Shown here piece by piece: positions 17,503-28,093 of a DNA stretch of 64,000 bases. Position 1 is the stretch's first letter; each line of letters begins with the position of its first letter. The notes beneath the pieces are model-generated. The model was not told the DNA's origin. It made no database searches and saw only the letters and a list, made by a program, of their open reading frames with translations. Source of the DNA: Paraburkholderia kururiensis (GTDB lineage: Bacteria; Pseudomonadota; Gammaproteobacteria; Burkholderiales; Burkholderiaceae); assembly GCF_034424375.1 (NCBI RefSeq), contig NZ_CP139965.1:4464001-4528000 (forward strand), read 5' to 3'. Position numbers and translations under genes: made by a program.

Positions 17503-18534
17503 ATGAGCCGTTCGTTCGATGACGACTGGCGCCGCTGGATTGCCGAAAACCTGCTGCTCGACGTGGCGCCGGAAACGCTGGGCGCAGCGCTCGCCTCGCA
17601 CGGCTTCGCGCCGGCCGATGCCGCGCGCGAGATAGAAGCGGCGCTCGCGAGTCCATATCTGCAAGGCGGCGCGCGGCTTCGCAACCGTTTGCGCAAACGC
17701 GACTGGATGCTCACGGTGTATCGCACGCTCGCGCGCATGCGCACTGCGCCGCACGCCGATGCAAACGGTGGCGTCGCGATAGTGGAGCGCCGCGAACGGC
17801 TCTCGCGCGACGAATTCTTCGAGTCGTATTACTGCCAGAACCGGCCCGTGCTGATCGGCGGCATGCTGGATGCGTGGCCCGCGCTCGGCAAGTGGGGCTA
17901 CGACTATTTCCGCGCGCGTTGCGGCGACGCCGAAGTGGAAGTGCAGTTCGGTCGCGACTCCGACGAGAACTACGAGATCAACCAGCCGAAGCACAAGCGG
18001 CTCATGGGCTTTCGCGACTACGTGGACCTCGTGGAGCAAAGCGCTCCCACCAACGATTTCTACATGACGGCCAACAACACGTCGCGCAATCGCGTGGCGC
18101 TCGCGGCGCTGTGGGACGACATTCCGCCTATCGACACCTACCTCGACGCAAGCTCGCCGGACAAAGGCTTCTTCTGGTTCGGCCCGGCCGGCACGAAGAC
18201 ACCGTTCCACCACGACCTCACCAACAATTTCATGGCACAGGTGATGGGCCGCAAGCGGGTGCGCCTCGTGCCGCTTGCGGATACGCCGTTCATGTACAAC
18301 CACTTCCACTGTTTCTCGCAGGTGGACGGCAGCGCCATCGATACCGAACGCTTTCCGGCGATGAGCAATGCGCAGGTGATCGAGTGCACGCTCGGGCCAG
18401 GCGAGTTGCTGTTTCTGCCGATCGGATGGTGGCATTACGTCGAAGGACTCGACGTGTCCGTGACCATGACGTTCACCAACTTCCTGCGTCACAACGATTT
18501 CGCGAGCGCCTACAGCACGTATCACGAGCTTTGA
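17503..18534 (+). CDS. Cupin-like (JmjC-type) Fe(II)/2-oxoglutarate-dependent oxygenase
   Basis: A 343-residue protein. An N-terminal helical part (1-95) is followed by the cupin_8/JmjC core. The iron triad is His236 and Asp238 in PFHHDLTNN and His311 in GWWHYVEG; TKTPFHHD fits the 2-oxoglutarate-binding pattern. Other marks are NRPVLIGGMLDAWPAL and FLPIGWWHYV, typical of bacterial cupin_8 proteins and relatives of FIH/ribosomal-protein hydroxylases. The substrate may be a protein or small molecule; nothing local decides. Start MSRSFDDDW is chosen for its GGAGGAGAGG ribosome site; the longer frame begins inside the terminator of the previous gene. Confidence 0.9.
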   Translation: MSRSFDDDWRRWIAENLLLDVAPETLGAALASHGFAPADAAREIEAALASPYLQGGARLRNRLRKRDWMLTVYRTLARMRTAPHADANGGVAIVERRERLSRDEFFESYYCQNRPVLIGGMLDAWPALGKWGYDYFRARCGDAEVEVQFGRDSDENYEINQPKHKRLMGFRDYVDLVEQSAPTNDFYMTANNTSRNRVALAALWDDIPPIDTYLDASSPDKGFFWFGPAGTKTPFHHDLTNNFMAQVMGRKRVRLVPLADTPFMYNHFHCFSQVDGSAIDTERFPAMSNAQVIECTLGPGELLFLPIGWWHYVEGLDVSVTMTFTNFLRHNDFASAYSTYHEL

Positions 18535-18587
18535 GGCGAGGGGCGCACGTCGCGATGTCGAGATGAGCGGCGCAACGAGCGTGGAAA

Positions 18588-18619
18588 TGAAAAAGCGGAC
18601 CGGGTAACCGGTCCGCTTT
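18588..18619. terminator. Bidirectional terminator between convergent genes
   Basis: Stem GCGGACCGG/CCGGTCCGC (18595-18603 with 18608-18616), loop GTAA, A-run on the left and TTT on the right. It serves the cupin gene and the lipoprotein gene. Confidence 0.85.
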
Positions 18620-18645
18620 CCTCCCTGACGCTTTGGCTGCCGTCG

Positions 18646-20085
<1,440 letters not shown>

Positions 20086-20373
20086 TTTTCTGCCCCCGTA
20101 TCGGAATTCGCGGGAGACAGAATGCAAGCCCTATGCCATCGAGCGCGGTCGACGGCCCGGAGCGCGCAGACCCAGCAAAATCAAGGCCCACGCGGTTTGA
20201 AACGAACGGCAGGCAAAGGACGAGTTCCGTCGTGTGTCGCGGAACATCGATGCCAGCCAGGGGCAACGTAACGTAACGCGCTACGCGCCGGACATGGCTT
20301 CCCGCGCCTCAACGGCGCTCCGGGGCGTGGCGTCGAAGGCAGACGCTTCAGCGAAGAAAAGCGCCGGCGCCGC

Positions 20374-21585
20374 TCAGACCTTGAGCCGCCGCAACACGCG
20401 CGGCGCCACGGCAGCCACGAGCGCTGCGCACAGCGCCACCACGGAGAGTCCGATGGAAAGATTCGTGAACTGCGCGACCCCGCCGATCACCACCGGCCCC
20501 AGCAGCAGACCGAAATACGCAAGTCCGGCGACATGAGCGAGCCCTTCGGCGGCGTGGATGCCATTCACGCGCGTCGCCGCCGCGAACAGCACGGGCATCA
20601 TGTTCGCGAGACCGAGGCCCATGAGCGTGAAGCCGGTCATCGCCGTGACCGGATAAGGCAACAGCAGCGCGCCGACCATGCCGACGCACGCAAGCGAGGC
20701 GCTCGCCATGACGAGTTGCGGTGCGCCGAAGCGGGCGCGCACGGCGTCGCCGGCGAAGCGCGCCGCCGCCATGCCGCCCGAGAACGCCGCATACGCGGCA
20801 CTTGCGACGGCGGGGCTCGATACCACGACGTCCCGCATGTAGACGGTGGCCCAGTCATACATGGCGCCTTCGGCGACGAGCGCGATCAGGGCGATTGCAC
20901 CGAGCATCCACAAGGCGGGCGAGCGCCAGCGGTTCGCGCGCGGCGTCGCCGAATCGGGATGCTCGGCGTGCGGCACGTGGGGCAGTACCGCGGGACACGC
21001 GGCAAACAGCACGGCCGCGACGAGCGCCGAGGCGAGCGCAAGGTGCACCGCAGGCGCCATGCCATGCGCGAGCAGCGCGCCGCCTACGGCCGCACCGGCC
21101 ATGCCGCCCACACTGAACATGCCGTGCAGCGACGACATGATGGGCCGGCCCATCGTCTTTTCCACGGCGCTGGCTTCTGCGTTCATGGCGACGTCGAGGG
21201 TTGCCATGCCGACGCCGAATCCCGCGAGCACCGGTAGCAGCAGCCAGTACGTCGGCACGACCAGAATGAGCGCGCCGCACACCACCATGGCGAGACCGCC
21301 CGCAAGACACGCGCGGCGCGTGCCGACGCGCGCGATCCACGACGCGTTGGTCGCCATCGCGGCGATCGACCCGCCCGCCACGGCGAAGAGTGCATACGAC
21401 AGATGCGCCGGATCGAGATGAAAGCGATCGCGCACGGTCGGCACGTGGACGCCCCAGGACGCGTACATCATCCCGGCAATGAAAAACAGTGCCATGGTCG
21501 CGATGCGGGCCCGATTACGCGCGGCGGCAGGAAGATTGCGGTGCGCGGCAGGCAAGGCGGCAAAATCGGACGATTGATTGGACAC
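20374..21585 (-). CDS. MFS transporter, YbjJ-like
   Basis: A 403-residue 12-helix carrier. FFIAGMMYASWGVHVPTVRDRF opens helix 1 and AEGAMYDWATVYMRDVV lies near mid-protein, both typical of the YbjJ/FucP-like sugar-or-drug group. The N-terminal 30 residues are cytoplasmic. The start used is GTG at 21585; no good ribosome site is visible, and an internal Met at residue 31 is possible. Substrate unknown. It is monocistronic, 200 bp divergent from the next gene and 290 bp from the lipoprotein gene. Confidence 0.87.
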   Translation of the reverse strand: MSNQSSDFAALPAAHRNLPAAARNRARIATMALFFIAGMMYASWGVHVPTVRDRFHLDPAHLSYALFAVAGGSIAAMATNASWIARVGTRRACLAGGLAMVVCGALILVVPTYWLLLPVLAGFGVGMATLDVAMNAEASAVEKTMGRPIMSSLHGMFSVGGMAGAAVGGALLAHGMAPAVHLALASALVAAVLFAACPAVLPHVPHAEHPDSATPRANRWRSPALWMLGAIALIALVAEGAMYDWATVYMRDVVVSSPAVASAAYAAFSGGMAAARFAGDAVRARFGAPQLVMASASLACVGMVGALLLPYPVTAMTGFTLMGLGLANMMPVLFAAATRVNGIHAAEGLAHVAGLAYFGLLLGPVVIGGVAQFTNLSIGLSVVALCAALVAAVAPRVLRRLKV

Positions 21586-21790
21586 GGGAAGATTGGGAAA
21601 GGAAAGAGAAGGCAGATCGAAAGCAGGACGATTCTAACGAAGCTTTAATTCCCTGACGGTCGTAGGTGGAATGACCCGTGATCGATTGGCGTCATCGACC
21701 TTCGCGCAAATGCCCGCCGCCCAACATGCATAATCCCGATAACGTCGGACCGGCATTATCGGGCCGAGACAGTTCCACGAGGACGCGAAC

Positions 21791-22456
21791 TTGAACATTC
21801 CCGCTCACGCTCCGTTGCATCTGCTGCATCAGGCGAATATCGGCACGCTGGCTACGCACGCGCGGCAGCCGCAAGGGTATCCGTACCCGACGGTTTTGCC
21901 GTTCGCGCCGGATTCACGCCATCGTCCGACCATACTCGTGAGCGGCCTCGCCGAGCATACGCGCAACCTGCATGCCGATCCGCGGGCCGGCTTTCTCGTT
22001 GCGCATGCCGTGGACGGCGACGTGCTCGAAGGGCAGCGTGCCACGCTGCTCGGCGTCTTCGAGCCAGTCGAGCCGGCGCCGGCACTGGTGGCGCGCTACC
22101 TGCGTTACCACCCAGGCGCCGAACGCTTTCTGGCGCTCGGCGACTTCACGTTCTGGACGATGAACGTCGAACGGCTGCGCTATATCGGCGGATTCGGCGC
22201 CATGGGCTGGCTGGACGGCAGCGAGCTCGATGCGCTTACGCCGCTCGCTCCTGACGAAGAAACGGCCCTTGTGGACTTCTTCGAGCGTCATCCGCGGCGT
22301 GCCAGGAATCTGGAACTGACGGGCGTCGACCGTTACGGAGCGGACCTGCGGATTGACGGCGCACGCACGCGTTTCATCTTCGATGCACCTAAACCGGATT
22401 CCACATCCTTGCATGGTGCGCTTGCCGACTGCATCGAGCGTCACGCTGCGCCCTGA
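21791..22456 (+). CDS. HugZ-like / FMN-binding split-barrel (pyridoxamine-phosphate-oxidase-fold) protein
   Basis: A 221-residue cytoplasmic protein. The first 150 residues resemble the split-barrel flavin/haem-binding fold: IGTLATHARQPQGYPYPTVLPFAPD, ILVSGLAEHTRNLHADPRAGFLV and FWTMNVERLRYIGGFGAMGW. The last 70 residues match the DUF2470-type helical extension seen in haem-degrading HugZ/HutZ proteins. A role in haem or flavin chemistry is inferred only. The start appears to be TTG at 21791, with GAGG about ten bases before; no ATG or GTG fits the conserved N-terminus. Confidence 0.82.
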   Translation: MNIPAHAPLHLLHQANIGTLATHARQPQGYPYPTVLPFAPDSRHRPTILVSGLAEHTRNLHADPRAGFLVAHAVDGDVLEGQRATLLGVFEPVEPAPALVARYLRYHPGAERFLALGDFTFWTMNVERLRYIGGFGAMGWLDGSELDALTPLAPDEETALVDFFERHPRRARNLELTGVDRYGADLRIDGARTRFIFDAPKPDSTSLHGALADCIERHAAP

Positions 22457-22858
22457 CCGCCGCGGCGTTGCTGCGCGGTTCCGGGATAAAAGCGTGACGC
22501 TTTTGCTGCGCGACATGACCGTTTTGACGCGCCAAGGGCCAAAAAACTCTCATGACATGAAATGTTTTTTGTGAAGCTTGCATTTAATTATCGGTAGCGC
22601 CAATTCGTCCGATATTTTTTTTCCGGATCAGCGAAGTTTTTCGGGAAAATACGAAATTGCATCGCGCGAAAGCCGTTGCGCCGCAACGGGAAACTCCGTA
22701 CTGTTGCTGAAAGAAAAATTAATAATAATGAGCGCGGCATCTTTTCTCTTCTTTCGATTTTGTGTTAATCTCGCCTCCAAATTCCGAGGCATGATAACCT
22801 TCAAACGGCAAACCCGGCACAAGACTGGAAGCCATTTATCCAAACCACAAGGGAACCT
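22457..22858. other. AT-rich promoter and leader region of the H-NS gene
   Basis: This 402-bp gap is much richer in A and T than the rest of the window (several TTTTTT, AAAAATTAATAATAATG runs). It probably contains the H-NS promoter and H-NS-type autorepression sites, since H-NS binds curved AT-rich DNA. No gene is supported. Confidence 0.55.
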
Positions 22859-23155
22859 ATGTCTTCCTACAAGGAACTACTCGCGCAGCGAGAGAAGCTG
22901 GAAAAGCAGATCGAAGAAGCCAAAGCGCGTGAATATGCGGAGGTGCTCAACGAGATCAAGCAGAAAATGGCCGACTACGGCATTACGCTGGCTGAACTCG
23001 GTGGCGGCCGCGGTAAGCAGGGCAAGGCGGCAAGCCGTTCGCGCGCAAGCGTAGCGCCGAAGTATCGCGACCCGGAAAGCGGTAGCACGTGGTCGGGTCG
23101 TGGCAAGCCGCCGCGCTGGATTGCGGGCAAAGATCGCGAAAAGTTCCTTATCTAG
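22859..23155 (+). CDS. H-NS family nucleoid-associated protein
   Basis: A 98-residue DNA-binding protein. Residues 1-45 form a coiled-coil oligomerisation helix (SYKELLAQREKLEKQIEEAK). A Gly/Arg/Ser-rich linker (49-66) leads to the C-terminal H-NS domain with YRDPESGSTWSGRGKPPRW, where the SGRGKPP loop is the minor-groove AT hook. It silences AT-rich and horizontally acquired DNA. It is shorter than E. coli H-NS, as is normal for Burkholderia paralogues. AAGGGAA precedes the ATG. Confidence 0.96.
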   Translation: MSSYKELLAQREKLEKQIEEAKAREYAEVLNEIKQKMADYGITLAELGGGRGKQGKAASRSRASVAPKYRDPESGSTWSGRGKPPRWIAGKDREKFLI

Positions 23156-23195
23156 CAGTAATACGGTCGCGCCTCACGAGGCGTCCCGTCTAAAG

Positions 23196-23230
23196 AAAGC
23201 CGCGTGCGCTGTTTAGCGCACGCGGCTTTT
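23196..23230 (+). terminator. Rho-independent terminator of the H-NS gene
   Basis: A 13-bp stem (23197-23209 with 23216-23228) with loop TGTTTA and a short T-run. Confidence 0.92.
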
Positions 23231-23418
23231 CTATTATGTTTCGGGACTGCATATTGCGACGTCCACGAAACGGAACCGGCTGGAATGCGAATGCTTCGTG
23301 TTTGTATAACAGGCTGATTTCAAAGGGAAATTTTGAGTGCTGCAACGGAATTTCACGATGGCGCCGGTACAATGGCGCCATCCGTTGAAATAATCCGTCT
23401 TACACTTCCCGTCGCATC

Positions 23419-24699
23419 ATGCCCAACGCCGCAACTGTCCATATCGCGGAAAAACAGGACGTCGCCCGCAAGAGTACGCTGGTGAGCGTCGCTCTCAACT
23501 CGGTCCTGGTGGTCTTGCAGATCGCCGTGGGCCTGTTCGCGCATTCCCAGGCGCTGGTGGCCGACGGCGTTCACTCGCTTGCGGATCTCATTTCCGATTT
23601 CGTCGTGCTGCTCGCGAATCGTCATAGCGGCGCACAACCCGATGCCGACCACAACTACGGACACAGCCGCTACGAGACGGTGGCGTCGCTGTTTCTCGGG
23701 GCGCTACTGATCGCGGTGGGCGTGGGCATGCTGTGGCGCGCCGGCACCCGGCTTGCCAATCTCGACGAAATTCCGCCCGTGCATCTGGTCGCGCTCGCCG
23801 TGGCGGTGCTCGTGCTCGTTTCGAAGGAAGCGCTCTTCCGTTACATGCTGCGCGAAGCCCAGCGCGTGCGTTCCGCCATGCTCGTCGCCAATGCGTGGCA
23901 CGCCCGCTCGGACGCGGCCTCGTCGCTCGTGGTGGCGATCGGCATTGTGGGCAGCGTGGCGGGCGTGCGGCTGCTCGACCCGATCGCGGCTGCCATCGTC
24001 GGTTTCATGGTGGCGCGCATGGGCTGGACGTTCGGCTGGGACGCGCTGCAGGACCTTTCGGACCGCGCGCTGGACGAAACCGCAACCGATGACATCCGCA
24101 AGCTGCTGCTCGCGACGCCTGGCGTGCGCGACGTGCACGAACTGCGCACGCGCAAGATGGGCGACTCCGCGCTGGTGGATGCGCACATCCTGGTCGATCC
24201 GCTGATCTCGGTTTCCGAGGGGCACTACATCGCCGAGTCGGCTCGGGCACGCGTGCTTACCGACCCCCGCGTGATCGACGCGCTCATTCACGTCGACCCC
24301 GAAAACGACGCCGTGGCCCGGCCACCCGTGAACTTGCCCCCGCGCGAGCAGGTCCTCGCCCAACTGGACGAAGCGCTCGGCGAGCAGGGCGCGAAGGCAG
24401 GGCCGGTGAATTTGCACTACCTGAGCACGGGGCTCGACGTCGAAGTCACGTTACAGCGCGATGCCCGCGAGCACGACGCGGACGACGCCCTGCTCATCGA
24501 GCGCCTCGATCTGGATGCGTTGCGGCGTCGGCTGGGCGCGCGCAGGCTGGACGTGCGGCTGTCCATGCAGGCCACGGCGACAGCAACCGGCGGGGCCGGC
24601 CCTGCCGCCGATGCGCGACGGCACGATCCGGACGAAGGCCGAAAGCCGGTTCAGCCTCGCGCAGAAAAGGACCACCGCGTGCCGCACGGCACGCACTGA
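23419..24699 (+). CDS. Cation diffusion facilitator (CDF) metal exporter with extended C-terminus
   Basis: A 426-residue inner-membrane divalent-metal/H+ antiporter. Metal-site motifs: ADGVHSLADLISD in helix 2 (D-x3-H..D pattern), DADHNYGHSRYE in the following loop, and HARSDAASS in helix 5 (HxxxD). The cytoplasmic ZT-dimer domain follows (about 205-290). Beyond it lies a second similar stretch (about 310-395: VNLHYLSTGLDVEVTLQRD) and then a polar tail, so the protein is about 120 residues longer than FieF. Zn, Fe, Co, Ni or Mn could be the substrate. The final codon is only 10 bp from the convergent Lrp gene, with no terminator between. Confidence 0.92.
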   Translation: MPNAATVHIAEKQDVARKSTLVSVALNSVLVVLQIAVGLFAHSQALVADGVHSLADLISDFVVLLANRHSGAQPDADHNYGHSRYETVASLFLGALLIAVGVGMLWRAGTRLANLDEIPPVHLVALAVAVLVLVSKEALFRYMLREAQRVRSAMLVANAWHARSDAASSLVVAIGIVGSVAGVRLLDPIAAAIVGFMVARMGWTFGWDALQDLSDRALDETATDDIRKLLLATPGVRDVHELRTRKMGDSALVDAHILVDPLISVSEGHYIAESARARVLTDPRVIDALIHVDPENDAVARPPVNLPPREQVLAQLDEALGEQGAKAGPVNLHYLSTGLDVEVTLQRDAREHDADDALLIERLDLDALRRRLGARRLDVRLSMQATATATGGAGPAADARRHDPDEGRKPVQPRAEKDHRVPHGTH

Positions 24700-24709
24700 A
24701 GCGGCACGG

Positions 24710-25168
24710 TCACAACGGCAGCTGCGTATCGAACTTGATTTCCCGCAGCACGACGCTCGTGCGAACCTGGGCGACCGCCGGAATCTTGAAGATGCGTTCG
24801 TGCAGGAAGGTGTCGTAGGCCTTGATGTCGGGCGCCACGATTTTCAGGATGTAATCGGACTCGCCTGTGGTGCTGTAGCACTCGGTCACTTCCGGGCAGG
24901 TAGCGATTTCCCGCTCGAACTGTTCGACGCCGCCTTCGGTATGGCGCGTCAGATGGATATGCGCGAGCGCGCAGACATGCAGGCCGAGTTTCTCGCGATC
25001 CAGCAACGCGGTGTAACGCTGGATCACCCCCGACTGTTCCATGTCCTTGATGCGTCGCCAGCAGGGCGTGCTCGAGAGCCCCACCTGGTCCGAAATTTCC
25101 TGGACCGAACGACGCGCATCGAGCTGCAGCAGGCGCAGGATTTTTTGAGAGAACGTATCGAGTGTCAA
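24710..25168 (-). CDS. Lrp/AsnC-family transcriptional regulator
   Basis: A 152-residue regulator. The N-terminal winged HTH (TLDTFSQKILRLLQLDARRSVQEIS then VGLSSTPCWRRIKDME) binds DNA, and the C-terminal RAM domain (about 70-145) binds an amino acid and mediates octamer formation. Start is TTG at 25168, chosen for GGAGG placed 10 bases upstream; the longer frame adds a Pro/Arg-rich segment that does not look coding. Its target is unknown; no amino-acid gene is divergent from it here, the neighbour being an exonuclease gene on the same strand. Confidence 0.92.
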   Translation of the reverse strand: MTLDTFSQKILRLLQLDARRSVQEISDQVGLSSTPCWRRIKDMEQSGVIQRYTALLDREKLGLHVCALAHIHLTRHTEGGVEQFEREIATCPEVTECYSTTGESDYILKIVAPDIKAYDTFLHERIFKIPAVAQVRTSVVLREIKFDTQLPL

Positions 25169-25286
25169 CTGCGCCTCCGTTTGCGTCGCCGTGTCCCTGC
25201 ATGTTAGAGGCGGGAAAAACGAAACGCAATCAAGGCGACCCCTGGTGAGCGAGATTTGCCTGGATTGGCTGCCAGCGCTCGGCGTT

Positions 25287-25940
25287 TTATTCTGCCTTGC
25301 CGGCCTCCGTGGATGCCGGCGGGAGGTCAATTTTTCCGCCCGCATCCGCTTTGGCGCCAGTCGCCAAGGCTTCGGGCACGGTGCCGCCGCGCAATTCGGC
25401 GAGCATGTTGCAGAAGAGCGCGCCTTGCTCGATGGCGTCATCCAGCGCGACGTGCGTGTGCGGATGGTCGTCGAACCAGTGCTTCGGAAAGCGCGGCTTG
25501 ATGCACTTGCGATAAGGCAGGCCGGTCATGGCGAACGCGAGCGTCTTGATGTCGAGCGCGGACCACGAAAACGGGCAGCGGCCCGCGAAACGCATCATGT
25601 ACCAGAACATGAAGGTGAAATCGAAGCCCGCCGGCATGGCCACGAACACCGGCTTGCCCGGCAACGCCTCGACCCATTCCACGTAAGCCACCAGCGCTTC
25701 TTCCGGCTTGCGCAGATTCGTGCGGCACGCGGCCCACGCTTCGGGCTGCGTTTCCCACCAGGCGGCCTGCACAGGGTGGGGCGCAGCGCCATCGAGCAAT
25801 TCCAGATTGGCAGAGAAAGTGGCGACGAGGCGCTTGTCCGCCGTGTAGGCGGCCGAGGCAAAGCTCAGCATCGAATGGGGCCCGGGAATGGGGCCGTCCG
25901 CCTCCACGTCCGTGCTGACGTAGATCTCTTCGGTGCTCAT
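25287..25940 (-). CDS. DEDDh-type 3'-5' exonuclease-like protein
   Basis: A 217-residue protein of the RNase T/DnaQ fold. The acidic metal-binding residues are Asp11 and Glu13 (VSTDVEADGP), Asp107 (AGFDFTF), and His163 with Asp168 (HVALDDA), giving the DEDDh pattern. It probably degrades RNA or single-stranded DNA 3' to 5'; the substrate is unknown. Its ATG overlaps the stop of the upstream MBL-hydrolase gene as ATGA (25937-25940), so the two are coupled. The last 20 residues are low-complexity. Confidence 0.88.
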   Translation of the reverse strand: MSTEEIYVSTDVEADGPIPGPHSMLSFASAAYTADKRLVATFSANLELLDGAAPHPVQAAWWETQPEAWAACRTNLRKPEEALVAYVEWVEALPGKPVFVAMPAGFDFTFMFWYMMRFAGRCPFSWSALDIKTLAFAMTGLPYRKCIKPRFPKHWFDDHPHTHVALDDAIEQGALFCNMLAELRGGTVPEALATGAKADAGGKIDLPPASTEAGKAE

Positions 25941-26605
25941 CTGGCCACCCCGTGGGCCATCCCGCCAGTCACCCGGTCCGCCACATACGGATTCGTGCGG
26001 CGCTCTTCGCCGAACGTCGAGACAGGACCGTGGCCGGGTACGAACGTGACGTCGTCGCCGAGCGGCCAGAGTTTCTCGCGAATGGAGCGGATCAGGTCGG
26101 CGTGGTTGCCGCGGGGAAAATCCGTGCGGCCAATCGATCCCGCGAACAACACGTCGCCCACGATGGCGATGCGATGCTTGCGGCTGAAAAACACCACGTG
26201 CCCCGGCGTGTGTCCTGGACAGTGGTAGACCTCAAGCGTTTCGTCGCCGAACTGCACGGTGTCGCCGTCGTGCAGCCAGCGGTTCGGTTCGAAAGCTTGC
26301 GCCGCGGGGAAGCCGAAACGCGTGCTCTGATCGGGCAGCTTCTCGATCCAGAAGCGCTCGTCTTCGTGCGGCCCTTCGATCGGCACGCCGTAGTGATCGG
26401 CGAGCGTTTTCGCGCCCGCGCAATGGTCGATGTGGCCATGCGTGAGCAGCACCTTTTCGACCGTGACCTGCTGACGCTCGACTTCGCGCTGGATAACCTC
26501 CAGGTCGCCGCCCGGGTCCACCACGGCGGCGCGCCCCGTGGCTTCGCAAACGAGCAGCGAGCAATTCTGCTGGAACGGGGTGACAGGGATCAGCGTGACT
26601 TTCAT
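25937..26605 (-). CDS. MBL-fold hydrolase, glyoxalase II-like
   Basis: A 222-residue metallo-beta-lactamase-fold enzyme. Binuclear metal site: THGHIDH (His56-x-His-x-Asp-His61), the His in CPGHTPGH (about 133), Asp in IVGDVLFAG and His in PGHGPVSTF. The short length and lack of the glyoxalase II C-terminal domain place it with YcbL-type thioesterases that act on small thioesters such as S-lactoylglutathione. Start MKVTLIPV is chosen over a longer frame with an Arg-rich head. First gene of a coupled pair with the exonuclease. Confidence 0.93.
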   Translation of the reverse strand: MKVTLIPVTPFQQNCSLLVCEATGRAAVVDPGGDLEVIQREVERQQVTVEKVLLTHGHIDHCAGAKTLADHYGVPIEGPHEDERFWIEKLPDQSTRFGFPAAQAFEPNRWLHDGDTVQFGDETLEVYHCPGHTPGHVVFFSRKHRIAIVGDVLFAGSIGRTDFPRGNHADLIRSIREKLWPLGDDVTFVPGHGPVSTFGEERRTNPYVADRVTGGMAHGVAR

Positions 26606-27420
26606 GGTGAACGGGGATGAGTCGCGGCCGACGCGAACGATGCAGGAACGAGGCCGCAAAGATTCCGATTGTACCGGGGGCGACTCGCCGCCGCCTGGCT
26701 CGTATGTGCGAATAAAAAGGATCTGGCCATCAGGCCGAGGCTGCTCCGCGCGTGCGGCCGTGCGGCCATGGGGAGCGGCGTTGCGCCGTCCGGTAGACCT
26801 TACGCACTGGGCCGCGCAAGGCGGTTACGAGCGGTTACAGAGTGCGGCGCAGCAATGGATCGGCGGGATCCAATAGTAAAGAAATGTCACGTTTTTTGAT
26901 CCGCAGGGATGACGCCGAATCGTTTTGGGTATAATGCGGCCCATTACGCACGGAAGCCGTGCGCTCTCGTGGCGATATGGACCCTTTTGATGGGGCTCCA
27001 GATCGCTGTCAAGCAAGTGCCGTCGTTGCGATTCTTCATCAACGCGATTGGCAAATCCGGCATCGACTACGTTCGTTGCCACACGTCTTGTCCAGCCAGG
27101 CGCCGCGCGCCTGCCAACGGCCTAGCTGCCGTGACGCTGGATGGGGCCTACGTCGCCGTTCCTGCGCGCCGCCGGTTGCGGGTGCGCCAGAGCGCTGTTT
27201 ATTCGCGCTCGATGGTGACGTTTGGTGTCTGGTCAGGCTGCTGGGGACAGGCTGTGCCAGACGTGGAAGATAACTGAGCGGTTCGCGGCGAATACGCCGC
27301 ATCCGGGTGTCGACGCGCTCTCGTCATGCGCGAGCGTCTTGTCGTGCCTGTGGCCGCCGAAGCCGCAATCAGCCATGTGTCCAACGCGTGGCGCGGCTTC
27401 GCACTAGTGATGGCTAACTT
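26606..27420. promoter_or_regulatory. 815-bp intergenic region with a TATAAT promoter and long leader before rlpA
   Basis: A perfect TATAAT (26930-26935) points toward rlpA, without a good -35. Just after the expected start site lies a 7-bp hairpin CGCACGG/CCGTGCG (26947-26963). About 480 nt then run to the rlpA ATG. One frame (26909-27277) is open for 122 codons but has no ribosome site, an unusual composition and no family I recognise. The stretch could be a long 5' leader, a small RNA gene, or a decayed gene. Confidence 0.45.
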
Positions 27421-28029
27421 ATGAAATCTGGACGATCTCGACAGTTCGGGAGTCTTGTCGCCTTTGCGATTCTGACCGGCTGTGCGATGCCTCCGGGCCC
27501 GGCAACTCAGGCGAACAACGGTACGCCGGTTCGCACAGACGCCCGCAACGGCGCGCATTCCACGGCGCCGCAAAGCTTCGGCGCGGCGTTCGACCACAAC
27601 ATCGCGGCATCCGATACCGATGCCGGCACGAGCCCGCTGGCGAACGCGCAGCCGCTGACGGACGGTCCTGACGTGTCTGACTTCCGTCAGACGGGCCGCG
27701 CCTCGTGGTATGGCCGATTCTTCCACGGCCGCCGCACGGCGAGCGGCGAACGCTACGACATGCACGCGCTTACCGCCGCGCACCGCACGTTGCCGCTGGG
27801 GTCCTACGTGCGCGTGAGCCTGCCGGGAACGTCGAAGTTTGTGGTGGTGAAGATCAACGATCGCGGCCCATACATGCGCGGCCGTGTGATCGATCTCTCC
27901 TTCGCGGCCGCGAAGGTGCTCGGTCTTCAGAACGCGGGCACGGCGCGCGTGCAGATCGAGGGACTCACGCAACAGGAAGCCCGCGAAGCTCGCGCCGAGA
28001 TGCTGGCGGAAAACTCGCCTAATCGCTGA
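27421..28029 (+). CDS. rlpA: RlpA-family septal-ring lipoprotein, probable lytic transglycosylase
   Basis: A 202-residue lipoprotein: lipobox ILTGC gives a lipidated Cys21. After a disordered segment (22-90) comes the double-psi beta-barrel domain with GRASWYGRFFHGRRTASGERYD, LPLGSYVRV and the Asp-bearing RGRVIDLS that is catalytic in RlpA enzymes. RlpA cleaves peptidoglycan strands lacking stem peptides at the division site. There is no C-terminal SPOR domain, unlike the E. coli and Pseudomonas proteins, so septal targeting must differ. No clear ribosome site is visible before ATG 27421. A terminator follows. Confidence 0.9.
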   Translation: MKSGRSRQFGSLVAFAILTGCAMPPGPATQANNGTPVRTDARNGAHSTAPQSFGAAFDHNIAASDTDAGTSPLANAQPLTDGPDVSDFRQTGRASWYGRFFHGRRTASGERYDMHALTAAHRTLPLGSYVRVSLPGTSKFVVVKINDRGPYMRGRVIDLSFAAAKVLGLQNAGTARVQIEGLTQQEAREARAEMLAENSPNR

Positions 28030-28064
28030 TCTCTTCGCGCCTCACGGCGATTGCCGACGACAAG

Positions 28065-28093
28065 ACGGGCCGCTCGCGCGGCCCGTTTCTTTT
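28065..28093 (+). terminator. Rho-independent terminator of rlpA
   Basis: Stem ACGGGCCGC/GCGGCCCGT (28065-28073 with 28078-28086), four-base loop, then TTTCTTTTT. Confidence 0.92.

Noticed and set aside
26909..27277. A possible 122-residue protein before rlpA
   Set aside because: Its ATG lies upstream of the only good -10, there is no ribosome site, and the sequence matches no family I know. Kept only as part of the leader finding.
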